A DNA stretch of 64,000 nt, from NCBI RefSeq assembly GCF_900100165.1, contig NZ_FNEO01000004.1:124001-188000 (forward strand). The letters are read 5' to 3'. Below are positions 9,252 to 19,025 of this stretch, piece by piece (positions within the stretch are counted from its first letter, which is position 1; each line of letters starts with the position of its first letter). The notes beneath the pieces were generated by a model. That model did no database searches. It was not told the origin of the DNA and worked only from the letters and a program-made list of their open reading frames with translations. This stretch comes from Flavobacterium glycines. Its GTDB lineage: Bacteria; Bacteroidota; Bacteroidia; Flavobacteriales; Flavobacteriaceae. Both the position numbers and the translations under genes were made by a program.

Positions 9252-12200
9252 ATGAACCAAAAACTCAATGTATTGCTATCATTATTTCTGGTAATGATAT
9301 TCCAATTTTCTTATTCCCAAGAAAGAATCGTAAGTGGTACTGTATTAGATAAAGCAGGACTTCCACTTCCAGGTGTTAGCGTTTTAGTAAAAGGCACTCA
9401 ACTTGGCACCCAAACCGATTTTGACGGAAAATTCAAAATCAAAGCTTCAGCATCACAGATACTGGTCTTTAGCTTTATTGGAATGAAGACCCAGGAAAAG
9501 CCAGCAAACTCAACCTCAATTTCCGTAACCCTAGTCGATGACGCAGTAGAACTCGAAGGCGTAGTTGTAACAGCACTCGGAATAAAAAGAAAACCTAAAG
9601 ACTTAGGTTATTCCGTAAGCACTATCAAACCAGCTGAGATTACTGAAAATTCTGAACCGGATTTACTACGCGCCATCAATGGAAAAGTAGCCGGAGTAAA
9701 CATAAATGTATCATCAGGGGTAGCCGGAGCCGCAAATCAAATCACAATTAGAGGTATCAACTCATTCACAAAAGACACTCAACCTTTAATCATTGTTGAC
9801 GGAGTAAAATACAACAATACCTCGGTAGCTACTTCTAACCAAACCAATAGTGGTGGTGGGTACGAATCGGCATTATCGAGTTTAGACCCAAACAATATTG
9901 CCTCAATAAATATTTTAAAAAGTGCCGCTGCTTCGGCGTTATACGGCTCCAGAGCAGTAAATGGGGTTATTGTAATCACAACAAAAACAGGCTCAACAAA
10001 TGCCCCAAAAAACAACAAACTTAGCGTAAATGTATCTTCAGGAGCCTACTCCGACAACATCGCTAACCTGCCTGACTATCAAAATAAATATGGTGCCGGA
10101 TCAAATTTCAAATACGGCCCTTCATCAAATGGTTCATGGGGACCTGCATTTGGAAAATCCGGAAGCCTATACAATCTAAATGATGATGGAACAATACCAA
10201 CCTGGCCTACAGTTTTAGAAATAATGCCAGAATTAGGCCCTACAGTTCCATATGTAGCCAAACCTAACAACGTTAAAGACCTGTTCAGAACAGGAACTGT
10301 TTACGATAATTCTATCGGTTTTAACTACGCAGGTCAAGACGGTAATTTCAACTCTACAATCTCTAATTTAAACCAAAATGGCTACATTCCCTACAACAGC
10401 TATGACAGAACATCAGTTGCTATGGGAGGTAATTTTAAATTAGCAAACAAATTGACTGTAGGAGCCAATATGAGTTATGCAAAAACATCTCAAAACGGAG
10501 GTTTCTTTGGAGATCAACAATCTTCAGACGAATCATCTTCATCTGCTTTTGCAAGAACACTTTTTATCGCCAGAAACTGGGATCTAAACCTACCATACGA
10601 GAATCCATTAACCGGAGCCTCTGTAACTCCTAATGGAAATCAATTTGATCATCCGCTTTGGTCTTTAAAACACGACAGAATTATTTCTAAAACCAACCGA
10701 ACTGTCGCAGGAATTAATTTAGACTATTCAATTAACAAAAACATCTCTGCTTCTTATCGATTTGGTTTTAACAGATATACTTTAGACAGAAAAGAAATTA
10801 GAGATAAAAATTCTATCGCATATGGAGGAGTTGGTTATCTGGTAAGCGACAACTTTACTAACGAAGACATTGAATCTACCTTATTAGTTAATTTTAATTA
10901 CAAACTAAACGATGATATCAACCTAACAGCCATTGCGGGAAATAACATTTTACAAACAAACACTTCCCGAATTGCTTTTGCAGGAAGAGAAATCATAACT
11001 CCCAACCTGTTTACGTTAAGAAATTTCAAAAACATCTCCAGTTTAGTTGACGAAGGAACACGATACAGAAACGTTGGTCTTTTTGCTGATGTTACTTTGG
11101 CCTATAAAAACTATTTATTTCTAAATGCAACAGGAAGAAACGACTATTCGTCTTCATTACCGGTAAACAACAACTCCTACTTCTACCCTTCAGTAAATAC
11201 ATCTTTAATAGTAACTGATGCATTTAATATAGAAAGCGATATTTTAACTTTTGCTAAATTAAGAGCCAGTTATGCTAAAGTAGGAAATGACGCCCCGGCG
11301 GAGTTTTTAAGCTCTTCTTTTATCCTTGGAGATGCTTTCAATGGAAATCCGGTAATAGGCAACAGCACAGCATTAGCTGATCAACAAATCAAACCTGAAT
11401 TTACTAATGAATACGAAATCGGGACTGAATTAGAATTCTACAACAGAAGAATTGCGTTAGATTTAAGTTTATACACTAAAACTACAACAGACTTAATCAC
11501 AGCCATTACAACTCCAACATCGACAGGTTACGATACTTATAATACAAATATTGGTAAAATGAATAACAAAGGAATAGAAGTTGCATTAACTTTAGTTCCT
11601 GTAAAAAACACCAATTTCAATTGGACATCTACCACAACTTTTACCAAAAACAAAAACAAAGTTATTGAAATTGCAGAAGGCATTGAGCGCACTGAAATAA
11701 GCGCTAGTAATGGCGGAGCTAAAACTGAAGGCGGTCTGTCTCAGGTAGGATACATCATAAAAGGTCAACCATACGGAATCTTTTACGGAACAAAATTCGC
11801 AAAAGACAACAGTGGTAACTACTTAATAGACCCTGGATCAGGAGGAATTCTTGCAGACACAGAAGCCGGAATCATTGGAAATCCAAATGCCGATTTCAAA
11901 ATGAGTTTCACGAACACTTTTAGCTATAAAGGATTTTCATTAAGAGCCCAATTCGACTGGAAACAAGGAGGTGATTTCAAATCATCAACTTTAGAGCAAT
12001 TAATGGGACGCGGGGTAACCAAAGACACCGAAGACAGAGAGCATACCTACATTATCCCTGGATATTATGGACAAATAGATGCTAATAGCGGAAAAGTAGT
12101 TCCTATTACCGACACTAACAACAATCCTGTTGCTAACACTACTCAAATTACAGCAAACGATCTTTATTTTTCACCATCCACAAATGGGAATACATTTGCT

Positions 12201-12488
12201 ATTAACAGTGTTGATGAAGCAACTGTTTATGACGGAACTGTTTTTCGTTTAAGAGAAATTAGCTTAACCTATGATTTACCTTCAAAAATTTTGAAAAAAA
12301 CTGCTTTTGGAAAAGTAAGCTTTAGCGTACTGGGAACCAACTTATGGTACTTTGCACCAAACGTTCCTAAATACACTAATTTCGATCCGGAAATTGCAAG
12401 TTTTGGTTCCGGAAAACTACAAGGAATTGAAATTACAGCAGCACCAACTTCAAAAAGACTTGGTTTCAAAATTAATTTAACATTCTAA
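9252..12488 (+). CDS. SusC/RagA-family TonB-dependent outer-membrane receptor
   Basis: A 1078-residue outer-membrane transporter. It has a signal peptide (about residues 1-23, ending FSYSQ), a carboxypeptidase-regulatory-like domain (about 25-105, GTVLDKAGLPLPGVSVLVKG), a plug domain (about 115-245, containing VVVTALGIKRK and LLRAINGKVAGVNI) and a 22-strand beta-barrel region ending in KINLTF with a terminal Phe. SusC forms a pedal-bin pair with the SusD lipoprotein encoded 10 bases downstream and is energised by TonB-ExbB-ExbD. No glycosidase, sensor or anti-sigma factor is adjacent, so the ligand cannot be read from context and could be a glycan or a peptide. Confidence 0.93.
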   Translation: MNQKLNVLLSLFLVMIFQFSYSQERIVSGTVLDKAGLPLPGVSVLVKGTQLGTQTDFDGKFKIKASASQILVFSFIGMKTQEKPANSTSISVTLVDDAVELEGVVVTALGIKRKPKDLGYSVSTIKPAEITENSEPDLLRAINGKVAGVNINVSSGVAGAANQITIRGINSFTKDTQPLIIVDGVKYNNTSVATSNQTNSGGGYESALSSLDPNNIASINILKSAAASALYGSRAVNGVIVITTKTGSTNAPKNNKLSVNVSSGAYSDNIANLPDYQNKYGAGSNFKYGPSSNGSWGPAFGKSGSLYNLNDDGTIPTWPTVLEIMPELGPTVPYVAKPNNVKDLFRTGTVYDNSIGFNYAGQDGNFNSTISNLNQNGYIPYNSYDRTSVAMGGNFKLANKLTVGANMSYAKTSQNGGFFGDQQSSDESSSSAFARTLFIARNWDLNLPYENPLTGASVTPNGNQFDHPLWSLKHDRIISKTNRTVAGINLDYSINKNISASYRFGFNRYTLDRKEIRDKNSIAYGGVGYLVSDNFTNEDIESTLLVNFNYKLNDDINLTAIAGNNILQTNTSRIAFAGREIITPNLFTLRNFKNISSLVDEGTRYRNVGLFADVTLAYKNYLFLNATGRNDYSSSLPVNNNSYFYPSVNTSLIVTDAFNIESDILTFAKLRASYAKVGNDAPAEFLSSSFILGDAFNGNPVIGNSTALADQQIKPEFTNEYEIGTELEFYNRRIALDLSLYTKTTTDLITAITTPTSTGYDTYNTNIGKMNNKGIEVALTLVPVKNTNFNWTSTTTFTKNKNKVIEIAEGIERTEISASNGGAKTEGGLSQVGYIIKGQPYGIFYGTKFAKDNSGNYLIDPGSGGILADTEAGIIGNPNADFKMSFTNTFSYKGFSLRAQFDWKQGGDFKSSTLEQLMGRGVTKDTEDREHTYIIPGYYGQIDANSGKVVPITDTNNNPVANTTQITANDLYFSPSTNGNTFAINSVDEATVYDGTVFRLREISLTYDLPSKILKKTAFGKVSFSVLGTNLWYFAPNVPKYTNFDPEIASFGSGKLQGIEITAAPTSKRLGFKINLTF

Positions 12489-12498
12489 AACTAACAGT

Positions 12499-14199
12499 AT
12501 GAAACTTATAAAAACATTGAAACATAATAATACAATATTTGGATTATTATTATCATCAATACTCCTAGTAAGTTGTAACGGTTATCTTGATGTTGATACT
12601 GACACTGACAATCCTACAATAGCCCCTCTCAATTATTTATTGACAAGCACTCAAGTTTCTTTAGGAAAAACAACTGGTTTTCAAGATTATTCCGGAGATG
12701 TATTACAAGTATACACTCATCAGATGACCGTAAAAGAAGAACAAGATCAGTATGGAACAAAAGTAAACAACGTAACAGTTCAAAATGACTGGGATAATTT
12801 ATACCTAACCTTAACCGACATTCAAAGCTTAATTCAACAAAGTTCAGAAAGCGGAGATTTAATATATCTGGGAATTGCTCAACTGGAGAAAGCCTATTTA
12901 ATGTCAGTTGCAGTTGATTTATGGGGAGACGTTCCTTATACTGACGCCACACTATTAAAAGGAGGAATAGTAGCTCCCAAATTTGATAATCAAATCGATA
13001 TTTACAAATCCGTTTTAACTCTAATCGAAACAGCTAAAACTAATTTAAAAACAAACACAGGATTAGAACCCGGCGCCGATGATTTGTTTTATGGTGGTGA
13101 CACTGATAAATGGATACGTTTTGCAAACACTTTCAAGCTAAAGCTATACAATCAAATGCGTTTATCTTCGGAATTTGACCAAACAGGTTTTAATGCTTTG
13201 ATTGCTGAAAATAATTTTTTCACCTCTATCGATGATGATTTTCAATTTCAACACACAGCTAATTCATCTCCTTCAGATGAAAGAAACCCTTTATTCTTAG
13301 AATCATACAACAGCTCACAATTCACTACCTATATGAGTCCTTGGTTCTATGAAATAATGATGGGAATGAATCCTAATATTCACAATGGAAATAAAGACCC
13401 AAGAATTAATTACTATTTCTTCAACCAGCTAAAAGCTGGACAATTCCCTCCTGATTTAGGAGATACAGCTACCGGAAATCCAAAAGCAGACTACTGGGAT
13501 GCTTCAACCGGATTTTTCAGTATCCGATTTGGAAGTCAGGGCCCTTGGAGCAGCTTTAGTACCGAAAACTCAAACACCTACCCTGGTATTTTTCCTTGCG
13601 GAGGAAGATATGATGATGGTGAAGGAGCTGTGATTGATGTTAAATCCGGAACTGGAATTGCACCACACAGAATATTAACATATGATGAATTCTTGTATAT
13701 TCAGGCTGAGCTAATTCAAGCAGGAAAATTAACCGGTAATGCGGCAACTAAATTACAGCAGGCAATTACAGCAAGTTTTGCAAAAGTTGACCAAGTTGTC
13801 GAGAATAGCAAAACCACACAAACAGATATCCCTGTATTATCAGGATCCTCAAAAGCTACAACTTTCATCAACAAAATCATGACTGAATTCACTAATGGTG
13901 ACAATACTAAAAAGCTTGAAATCATTATGACTCAAAAATGGGTAGCTACTTTTGGAGATCCAATGGATCAATATACGGATTACAGAAGAACTGGTTTCCC
14001 TATTTTAGCAAACCCTAATTCCACTTCAAAAGAATACCAATTAGATAACGGAGACGATTTTCCCATTGATGATTCAGAAACAGTATTAAAAAACCCTTAC
14101 CAATTATCATTATATTGGCCGCTTTCTGAATTAAATTTAAATAAAAATGCTCCGGCTCAGAAAAACCCGGCAACATATAAGATTTTTTGGGATAACTAA
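12499..14199 (+). CDS. SusD/RagB-family nutrient-binding lipoprotein
   Basis: A 566-residue surface lipoprotein. The N-terminus has a hydrophobic stretch followed by the lipobox LVSC (Cys near residue 26), predicting lipidation and surface export. The fold is helical with tetratricopeptide-like repeats, and the C-terminal FGDPMDQYTDYRRTGFP segment is typical of the SusD-like_2 group. SusD proteins cap the SusC barrel and capture ligand. The gene lies 10 bases after susC and 16 before a third lipoprotein, so all three form one operon. Confidence 0.92.
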   Translation: MKLIKTLKHNNTIFGLLLSSILLVSCNGYLDVDTDTDNPTIAPLNYLLTSTQVSLGKTTGFQDYSGDVLQVYTHQMTVKEEQDQYGTKVNNVTVQNDWDNLYLTLTDIQSLIQQSSESGDLIYLGIAQLEKAYLMSVAVDLWGDVPYTDATLLKGGIVAPKFDNQIDIYKSVLTLIETAKTNLKTNTGLEPGADDLFYGGDTDKWIRFANTFKLKLYNQMRLSSEFDQTGFNALIAENNFFTSIDDDFQFQHTANSSPSDERNPLFLESYNSSQFTTYMSPWFYEIMMGMNPNIHNGNKDPRINYYFFNQLKAGQFPPDLGDTATGNPKADYWDASTGFFSIRFGSQGPWSSFSTENSNTYPGIFPCGGRYDDGEGAVIDVKSGTGIAPHRILTYDEFLYIQAELIQAGKLTGNAATKLQQAITASFAKVDQVVENSKTTQTDIPVLSGSSKATTFINKIMTEFTNGDNTKKLEIIMTQKWVATFGDPMDQYTDYRRTGFPILANPNSTSKEYQLDNGDDFPIDDSETVLKNPYQLSLYWPLSELNLNKNAPAQKNPATYKIFWDN

Positions 14200-14215
14200 T
14201 AAATGAAAATACATC

Positions 14216-15112
14216 ATGAAAAATATAAAAAAAATATTCGCTATACTAACATTAATTATGTTAGTACTCTCCTGTGAAAACGATGGTGGCGATTCAAAAT
14301 TAAATTTAAAATACGGTGCGATAGTAAACATTCAAAAACAGGATGACACTGATGCATTTATCGACTTATTGAATGTTCAAAATGGCGGAAATTTTAATTT
14401 AGGTATAACACTTGATTTAGCATTAGGAAAAATTTCCTCCGTTGATTTGGTTGGATTTTACACCAAGAAAGACGGAACAATTACAAAAGCAACATTAGTT
14501 CCGAACATTGTTACTTTGCCTACTACAATCAATCTAAGCCGTCAAGACATATTTGATGCTTTTGCAAACATTAACAATGCGGAAGATTTCGAAAGTGGCG
14601 ACAAATTAACTATTTCTGCAGATATTACTCTAAAAGACGGAACAGTAGTAAAATTAATTAACGACGACGGATCAAATAACTTTAGTTCTAATATTGCAAC
14701 CTCAAACTTGTATAAATTATTTCAGACTTACAATGTTTCCTGTACCTCTAATCTTGAAGGTACTTATAGTGTAATAAGTTCTGGAACATCTACTGACAGC
14801 GGACCAACCTCATCTGAAAATCCAATTTCAAATTTCCCTTATACAGTACAAATAAGTGCTCTGGGAGGAGGAGATTACACCATTTCAGATGCATTTGGAG
14901 GAATTTATATACTTTGGTATGACATCTACGGCTTAGATTTTGAAGTAGAAGGATCTTTCTCAGATGTTTGTGGAACTATATCAGGAAAATTCCCTGAACC
15001 ATTCGGTACAGATGTAATTTTTAGCGGAACGGTTAATTCTAACGGAACCATTTCAATACATTGGGAAAATGGATACGGAGATTTTGGTGATTCTGTTTAT
15101 ACCAAACAATAA
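14216..15112 (+). CDS. Surface lipoprotein of unknown fold, third gene of the SusCD operon
   Basis: A 298-residue protein with a lipoprotein signal (VLSC, Cys near residue 20) followed by an acidic ENDGGDS tether. The body is rich in Thr, Asn, Gly and Asp with beta-strand character. Two Cys residues in the C-terminal third (SCTSNLEGTY and DVCGTISG) could form a disulphide. By position it may be a SusE/SusF-like accessory ligand-binding lipoprotein, but I recognise no specific family. A strong terminator follows. Confidence 0.7.
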   Translation: MKNIKKIFAILTLIMLVLSCENDGGDSKLNLKYGAIVNIQKQDDTDAFIDLLNVQNGGNFNLGITLDLALGKISSVDLVGFYTKKDGTITKATLVPNIVTLPTTINLSRQDIFDAFANINNAEDFESGDKLTISADITLKDGTVVKLINDDGSNNFSSNIATSNLYKLFQTYNVSCTSNLEGTYSVISSGTSTDSGPTSSENPISNFPYTVQISALGGGDYTISDAFGGIYILWYDIYGLDFEVEGSFSDVCGTISGKFPEPFGTDVIFSGTVNSNGTISIHWENGYGDFGDSVYTKQ

Positions 15113-15135
15113 TCATAAAACAAAAAACGAAACAA

Positions 15136-15167
15136 AAGAGGTTGATACATTATCAACCTCTTTTTTT
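15136..15167 (+). terminator. Intrinsic terminator of the SusCD operon
   Basis: An 11-bp perfect stem (15137-15147 with 15151-15161), a three-base loop and a run of seven T. It ends immediately before the rlmB -7 element. Confidence 0.9.
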
Positions 15168-15168
15168 A

Positions 15169-15176
15169 TATATTTG
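15169..15176 (+). promoter_or_regulatory. Possible -7 element of rlmB
   Basis: TATATTTG matches TAnnTTTG and ends four bases before the rlmB ATG at 15181, so transcription would begin about at the start codon and the mRNA would be nearly leaderless. A well-spaced -33 TTG was not found, because the upstream bases belong to the terminator; the call is therefore tentative. Confidence 0.45.
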
Positions 15177-15180
15177 CGCC

Positions 15181-15915
15181 ATGGAAAAAGAACATCAAAT
15201 ATTTGGAATCAGAGCCATTATTGAAGCGATTCAGGCTGGCGCAACAATAGACAAAGTGTACATTCAAAAAGAAGCCTCCGGCGAATTGATGAAAGACCTG
15301 ATGAAAGTCATGAAACGCGCTAATATCAATTTCTCCTATGTTCCTGTTGAAAAACTAAACAAACTGACTCCTAATAATCATCAGGGAGCGGTTGCCACCA
15401 TTTCTCCTATCTCATTTTTTGATTTAGAAACATTAATTGAAACTGTTTTGGAAAATGGCAAAAAACCTTTGTTTTTAATTCTGGATCAAATTTCGGATGC
15501 CCGTAATTTTGGAGCGATTATTAGAACTGCCGAATGTACCGGAGTTAATGGAATCATCATCCAAAAATCGGGTTCAGCTCCTGTAAACGGAGACACTGTT
15601 AAGACTTCGGCTGGTGCCGTTTTCAACATTCCAATTTGTAAAGTTGAACACATTAAAGATGCTATTTTTCTTTTGCAGGCAAGCGGAATCAAAACCATTG
15701 CCGCTACTGAAAAAACAGACGACACTATTTACAACGTTAATCTCACCGAAGCCGTAGCCATCATTATGGGTTCAGAAGATCGCGGAGTAAATCCTTCAGT
15801 TCTGAAAATTGTAGACGAGAAAGCTAAACTTCCTATGTTTGGAACAATTGGTTCTTTGAACGTTTCAGTTGCCTGTGGTGCTTTCTTATACGAAGCAGTA
15901 AGACAGAGAAGTTAG
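15181..15915 (+). CDS. rlmB: TrmH/SpoU-family 23S rRNA 2'-O-ribose methyltransferase (RlmB-like)
   Basis: SAM-dependent ribose methyltransferase of 244 residues, counted from the ATG at 15181. The frame can be extended to 15142, but that part overlaps the terminator and lacks family similarity. It has the N-terminal SpoU substrate-binding domain and the knotted SPOUT domain, with motif 1 (NFGAIIRTAECTG, about residue 105), motif 2 (IIMGSEDRGV, about 195) and motif 3 (GSLNVSVACGAFLYE, about 222). RlmB methylates G2251 of 23S rRNA. It converges on a rhomboid gene across a shared terminator. Confidence 0.92.
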   Translation: MEKEHQIFGIRAIIEAIQAGATIDKVYIQKEASGELMKDLMKVMKRANINFSYVPVEKLNKLTPNNHQGAVATISPISFFDLETLIETVLENGKKPLFLILDQISDARNFGAIIRTAECTGVNGIIIQKSGSAPVNGDTVKTSAGAVFNIPICKVEHIKDAIFLLQASGIKTIAATEKTDDTIYNVNLTEAVAIIMGSEDRGVNPSVLKIVDEKAKLPMFGTIGSLNVSVACGAFLYEAVRQRS

Positions 15916-15944
15916 ATTGCAACTTAAAAAAATTAGATTAAAAT

Positions 15945-15985
15945 ATAAAAAACGAATCAAGACTCCGGTTTTGATTCGTTTTTTT
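15945..15985. terminator. Bidirectional terminator between rlmB and the rhomboid gene
   Basis: A 10-bp perfect stem (15951-15960 with 15971-15980) flanked by A-run and T-run, usable on both strands. Its left arm overlaps the stop codon (15957-15959) of the rhomboid gene and the right arm lies in that gene's last codons. Confidence 0.85.
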
Positions 15986-16724
15986 CATTTTCAATAATAT
16001 CATAATTAACATCAACGTTTGAAGAACAATAGGACTGAATTTCTTCTTCGACATCAATTATTGGTGGATTTACAAAATTGCCGTTTTCATCAAATCGTTG
16101 CATAAACTTATCCTGAGACGGATCATAATCCGGCATTTCCCAATCGTATTTAGGGACTTTTCTAAACTCAGGTGTTTGATACAAAATTGCCAAAACAAAG
16201 CCTGTAATCAAACCCGCCAAATGTCCTTCCCAGGAAATCGTGTCGTCAACCCTAGGGAATACATACCAAATCATTCCTCCGTACATAATGATTACAGCCA
16301 AAGACAAAGCCACTAAACGATAATACTTTATAAAAATTCCTTTGAAAAAAATAAAAGCAAACAACACATAAATCAATCCACTGGCTCCTACGTGGTAATT
16401 TTCCCTACCAATTAACCACGTCAAACCACCTGAAAACAAAATGCCATAAACAATAACTTTAAAAGACAATTTCGAATAAAAAAACTGCAAAGCTGCCAAT
16501 AAAACCAAAAGCGGTATCGAATTATTATACAAATGATTCAAACCGGAATGAATAAAAGGACTAAAAATGATGCCTTGTAATCCCGAAAAAGTACGGGGAT
16601 AAATTCCGTTTTCTACAAAGTCAAAATCAAAACGAATTTCGAGCCAATACACAAACCAAAGGAACAACACAAAAAAAAGTGGCAGTCCTATAACTGCGTT
16701 TGTAAATTTGAAATTTTTATCCAT
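15957..16724 (-). CDS. Rhomboid-family intramembrane serine protease
   Basis: A 255-residue membrane protease using the ATG at 16724. A TTG eight codons upstream is possible but less likely. Six transmembrane helices are predicted from hydrophobicity. The catalytic serine lies in GASG (Ser115) and the histidine in EGHLAGLITG (His168), with the HLYNN motif at 64-68. Rhomboids cut transmembrane segments of membrane proteins. The cytoplasmic tail of about 60 residues after the last helix is acidic. It is convergent with rlmB and divergent from rarA. Confidence 0.9.
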   Translation of the reverse strand: MDKNFKFTNAVIGLPLFFVLFLWFVYWLEIRFDFDFVENGIYPRTFSGLQGIIFSPFIHSGLNHLYNNSIPLLVLLAALQFFYSKLSFKVIVYGILFSGGLTWLIGRENYHVGASGLIYVLFAFIFFKGIFIKYYRLVALSLAVIIMYGGMIWYVFPRVDDTISWEGHLAGLITGFVLAILYQTPEFRKVPKYDWEMPDYDPSQDKFMQRFDENGNFVNPPIIDVEEEIQSYCSSNVDVNYDIIENEKNESKPES

Positions 16725-16786
16725 TTTGTTTTCTTTAAAATAATTCAATCAATTTTGTAACCAAATACAATATAATGCTATTTTGT

Positions 16787-16887
16787 CATAACTCATTAAT
16801 TGTTAATTCAGGTATTTGTTTATTTGAAAGTAGAAATGTCATAAATTTGTAATCCCTCAAATCTTCATTCTAAAATCTAAAATCACC
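16787..16887. repeat. Short heptad arrays upstream of rarA
   Basis: Three 7-base units (CATAACT, CATTAAT, TGTTAAT) lie at 16787-16807, and four AATCNNN-like units fill 16860-16887, ending at the rarA start codon. The period is exactly 7 in each block. They resemble the units at 48962-48996, including an identical CATAACT unit. Confidence 0.6.
16815..16849 (+). promoter_or_regulatory. Probable rarA promoter
   Basis: TAAATTTG at 16842-16849 matches the -7 consensus. Two candidate -33 TTTG elements lie 23 bases (16815-16818) or 15 bases (16823-16826) upstream; the first is at the upper limit of accepted spacing. Confidence 0.5.
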
Positions 16888-18165
16888 TTGGAAGCACCAT
16901 TAGCAGAACGCATACGCCCGCAAAAACTAGACGAATACATTAGTCAATTACATTTGGTTGGTCCCAATGGTTCTTTGACACAACAGATTTCCAGAGGAAT
17001 TATCCCTTCGTTAATATTTTGGGGACCTCCGGGAACAGGAAAAACCACTTTGGCGCAAATTATTGCTCAGGAATCGCAACGTCCATTTTTTGTTTTAAGC
17101 GCTATCAATTCGGGTGTAAAAGACATTCGCGAGGTTATTGACAAAGCCAAACAAAGCGGAGGACTTTTCACCGCTAAAAATCCAATTTTATTTATTGATG
17201 AGATTCATCGTTTTAGCAAATCACAACAGGATTCCCTCCTAGCCGCGGTCGAAAAAGGCTGGATAACATTGGTTGGCGCTACAACTGAAAACCCAAGCTT
17301 CGAAGTAATTCCTGCTTTGCTATCACGCTGTCAGGTTTATGTTTTAAATGCCTTTACTAAAGCCGATTTAGAATCTCTTTTACAACGGGCAATGCAAACC
17401 GATGTTTATTTACAAAACAAGAACATCCAACTAAAAGAAACAGAAGCCTTATTGCGACTTTCAGGCGGCGATGGACGCAAACTATTAAATATTTTCGAAT
17501 TAGTCATAAATGCCTCTGCTGCTGAAGAAATTATTATAACCAACGAACGTGTTTTAGAATTAGTACAACAAAATACCGCTTTATATGACAAAAGTGGCGA
17601 ACAACATTATGACATTATTTCGGCTTTTATCAAATCCATTCGCGGCAGTGACCCTAATGGCGCTGTTTATTGGTTAGCCCGAATGATTGAAGGAGGTGAA
17701 GATATCAAATTTATTGCCCGAAGATTATTGATTTCAGCTAGCGAAGATATTGGTAATGCCAATCCAACTGCTTTGATTATGGCCAATAATACTTTTCAGG
17801 CAGTTACCACAATTGGTTATCCTGAAAGCCGAATTTTACTAAGTCAGTGCGCCATCTATTTAGCAACCTCTCCTAAAAGCAATGCTTCCTACATGGCAAT
17901 TAATACGGCACAGCAAATTGTAAAACAAACAGGTGATTTATCTGTTCCTATACATTTGCGCAATGCTCCGACCAAATTAATGAAAGAACTGGGATACGGT
18001 GAAGATTATAAATATTCTCATGATTATGCTAATAATTTTGCCGAGCAGGAATATTTGCCTGAAGAAATCAAAAACACTCCAATCTACGTTCCTGGCAATA
18101 ATTCAAGAGAAAATTCGACGCGGGAATTTCTTAAAAACCGATGGAAAGACAAATACGATTATTAA
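16888..18165 (+). CDS. rarA: Replication-associated recombination protein A (RarA/MgsA) AAA ATPase
   Basis: A 425-residue clamp-loader-like ATPase acting at stalled replication forks. The start is a TTG at 16888 giving [17 protein letters not shown], the typical family N-terminus; the in-frame sequence upstream reaches a stop at 16831 without an ATG. Walker A is GPPGTGKTT (46-54) and Walker B LFIDEIH (101-107), with the sensor ATTENPSFE near 136. The C-terminal MgsA tetramerisation domain contains [15 protein letters not shown] heptad array abuts the start codon. Confidence 0.93.
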   Translation: MEAPLAERIRPQKLDEYISQLHLVGPNGSLTQQISRGIIPSLIFWGPPGTGKTTLAQIIAQESQRPFFVLSAINSGVKDIREVIDKAKQSGGLFTAKNPILFIDEIHRFSKSQQDSLLAAVEKGWITLVGATTENPSFEVIPALLSRCQVYVLNAFTKADLESLLQRAMQTDVYLQNKNIQLKETEALLRLSGGDGRKLLNIFELVINASAAEEIIITNERVLELVQQNTALYDKSGEQHYDIISAFIKSIRGSDPNGAVYWLARMIEGGEDIKFIARRLLISASEDIGNANPTALIMANNTFQAVTTIGYPESRILLSQCAIYLATSPKSNASYMAINTAQQIVKQTGDLSVPIHLRNAPTKLMKELGYGEDYKYSHDYANNFAEQEYLPEEIKNTPIYVPGNNSRENSTREFLKNRWKDKYDY

Positions 18166-18207
18166 AAAAACGGCTTTCAATTTTTATCTTGAAAGCCGTT
18201 TTTTTTA
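18164..18207. terminator. Bidirectional terminator between rarA and the next convergent gene
   Basis: A 10-bp perfect stem (18171-18180 with 18189-18198) flanked by seven A on one side and eight or more T on the other, serving both converging genes. Confidence 0.88.
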
Positions 18208-18945
18208 AAACTTAACGTTTATCTTTTCTGAAACCAATTGATCATTCTGATAATATTCAAAAAACCATTGATTGTCTTTCTTAACTAAAACGCCCTGCTG
18301 ATTTCCTTTTTGGGCTAAAAAGGAATTAGCATCTGAAGTTTTATAAAGCTTAATCACCACACTTGGTTTACTATCAATAAGCTGATAATTTCCTCCTGCA
18401 AGTGGTTGTGCAAAAAGCAATTCGTTTGGATCAATAACAACTGCTGGTATCGATTGCGGTGCTGTTTCCACTTTTTCTACCTTCTCAACTTTTTCTGCTT
18501 TTTCTTCTACTGCAGCTTTTGCTCCACCGTTATATTGATATTCTAAACCATAAACCGATGTAAAAGCATTATTCAAAGCTTCATTATAAGCAACTTGAAA
18601 ATCCTTTTCTCTACTTAAACCTACTTCAGACTGATAAACTATTTTACCATAACAATCCTTAAAAGTCACATATAATTTAGTTGTTAAAAATCCATTTTCT
18701 TTTACGATATCATAATTCAAAACAGAACATCTGCTAATCTCCTGAGGAATTATCTCGTTCGAATAAAACACATCAAAACCTACTTTATTCAAGTTAAATT
18801 TTGACAAAGTGGCCATTCGATATTGATTTTCTGACTTTAAGAAATCGTATTTCAGAGGGACAATTACGGTTTTATAATCATTTAAAGTTTGGGCAAATCC
18901 AAAGCCGGAAACCAGCAATAAAAGCAACAGAAATTGTTTTTTCAT
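18205..18945 (-). CDS. Secreted protein of unknown function
   Basis: A 246-residue protein with a clear signal peptide (MKKQFLLLLLLVSGFGFAQ, cleavage after Ala or Gln near 19). The middle, about residues 140-165, is a charged EKAEKVEKVEKVE repeat followed by a Pro/Val linker. It separates an N-terminal domain with beta character from a C-terminal domain of about 80 residues. No lipobox or catalytic motif is visible. The family is unknown to me beyond a general resemblance to exported flavobacterial proteins. It is an independent unit converging on rarA. Confidence 0.7.
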   Translation of the reverse strand: MKKQFLLLLLLVSGFGFAQTLNDYKTVIVPLKYDFLKSENQYRMATLSKFNLNKVGFDVFYSNEIIPQEISRCSVLNYDIVKENGFLTTKLYVTFKDCYGKIVYQSEVGLSREKDFQVAYNEALNNAFTSVYGLEYQYNGGAKAAVEEKAEKVEKVEKVETAPQSIPAVVIDPNELLFAQPLAGGNYQLIDSKPSVVIKLYKTSDANSFLAQKGNQQGVLVKKDNQWFFEYYQNDQLVSEKINVKF

Positions 18946-19025
18946 ATTAAGTAAGTTTTGTTTGTTAGTTTATAGTAATTAGATTATATCTCATTCGATT
19001 AGTTGCTTCAAAAATCAATAAGTAG

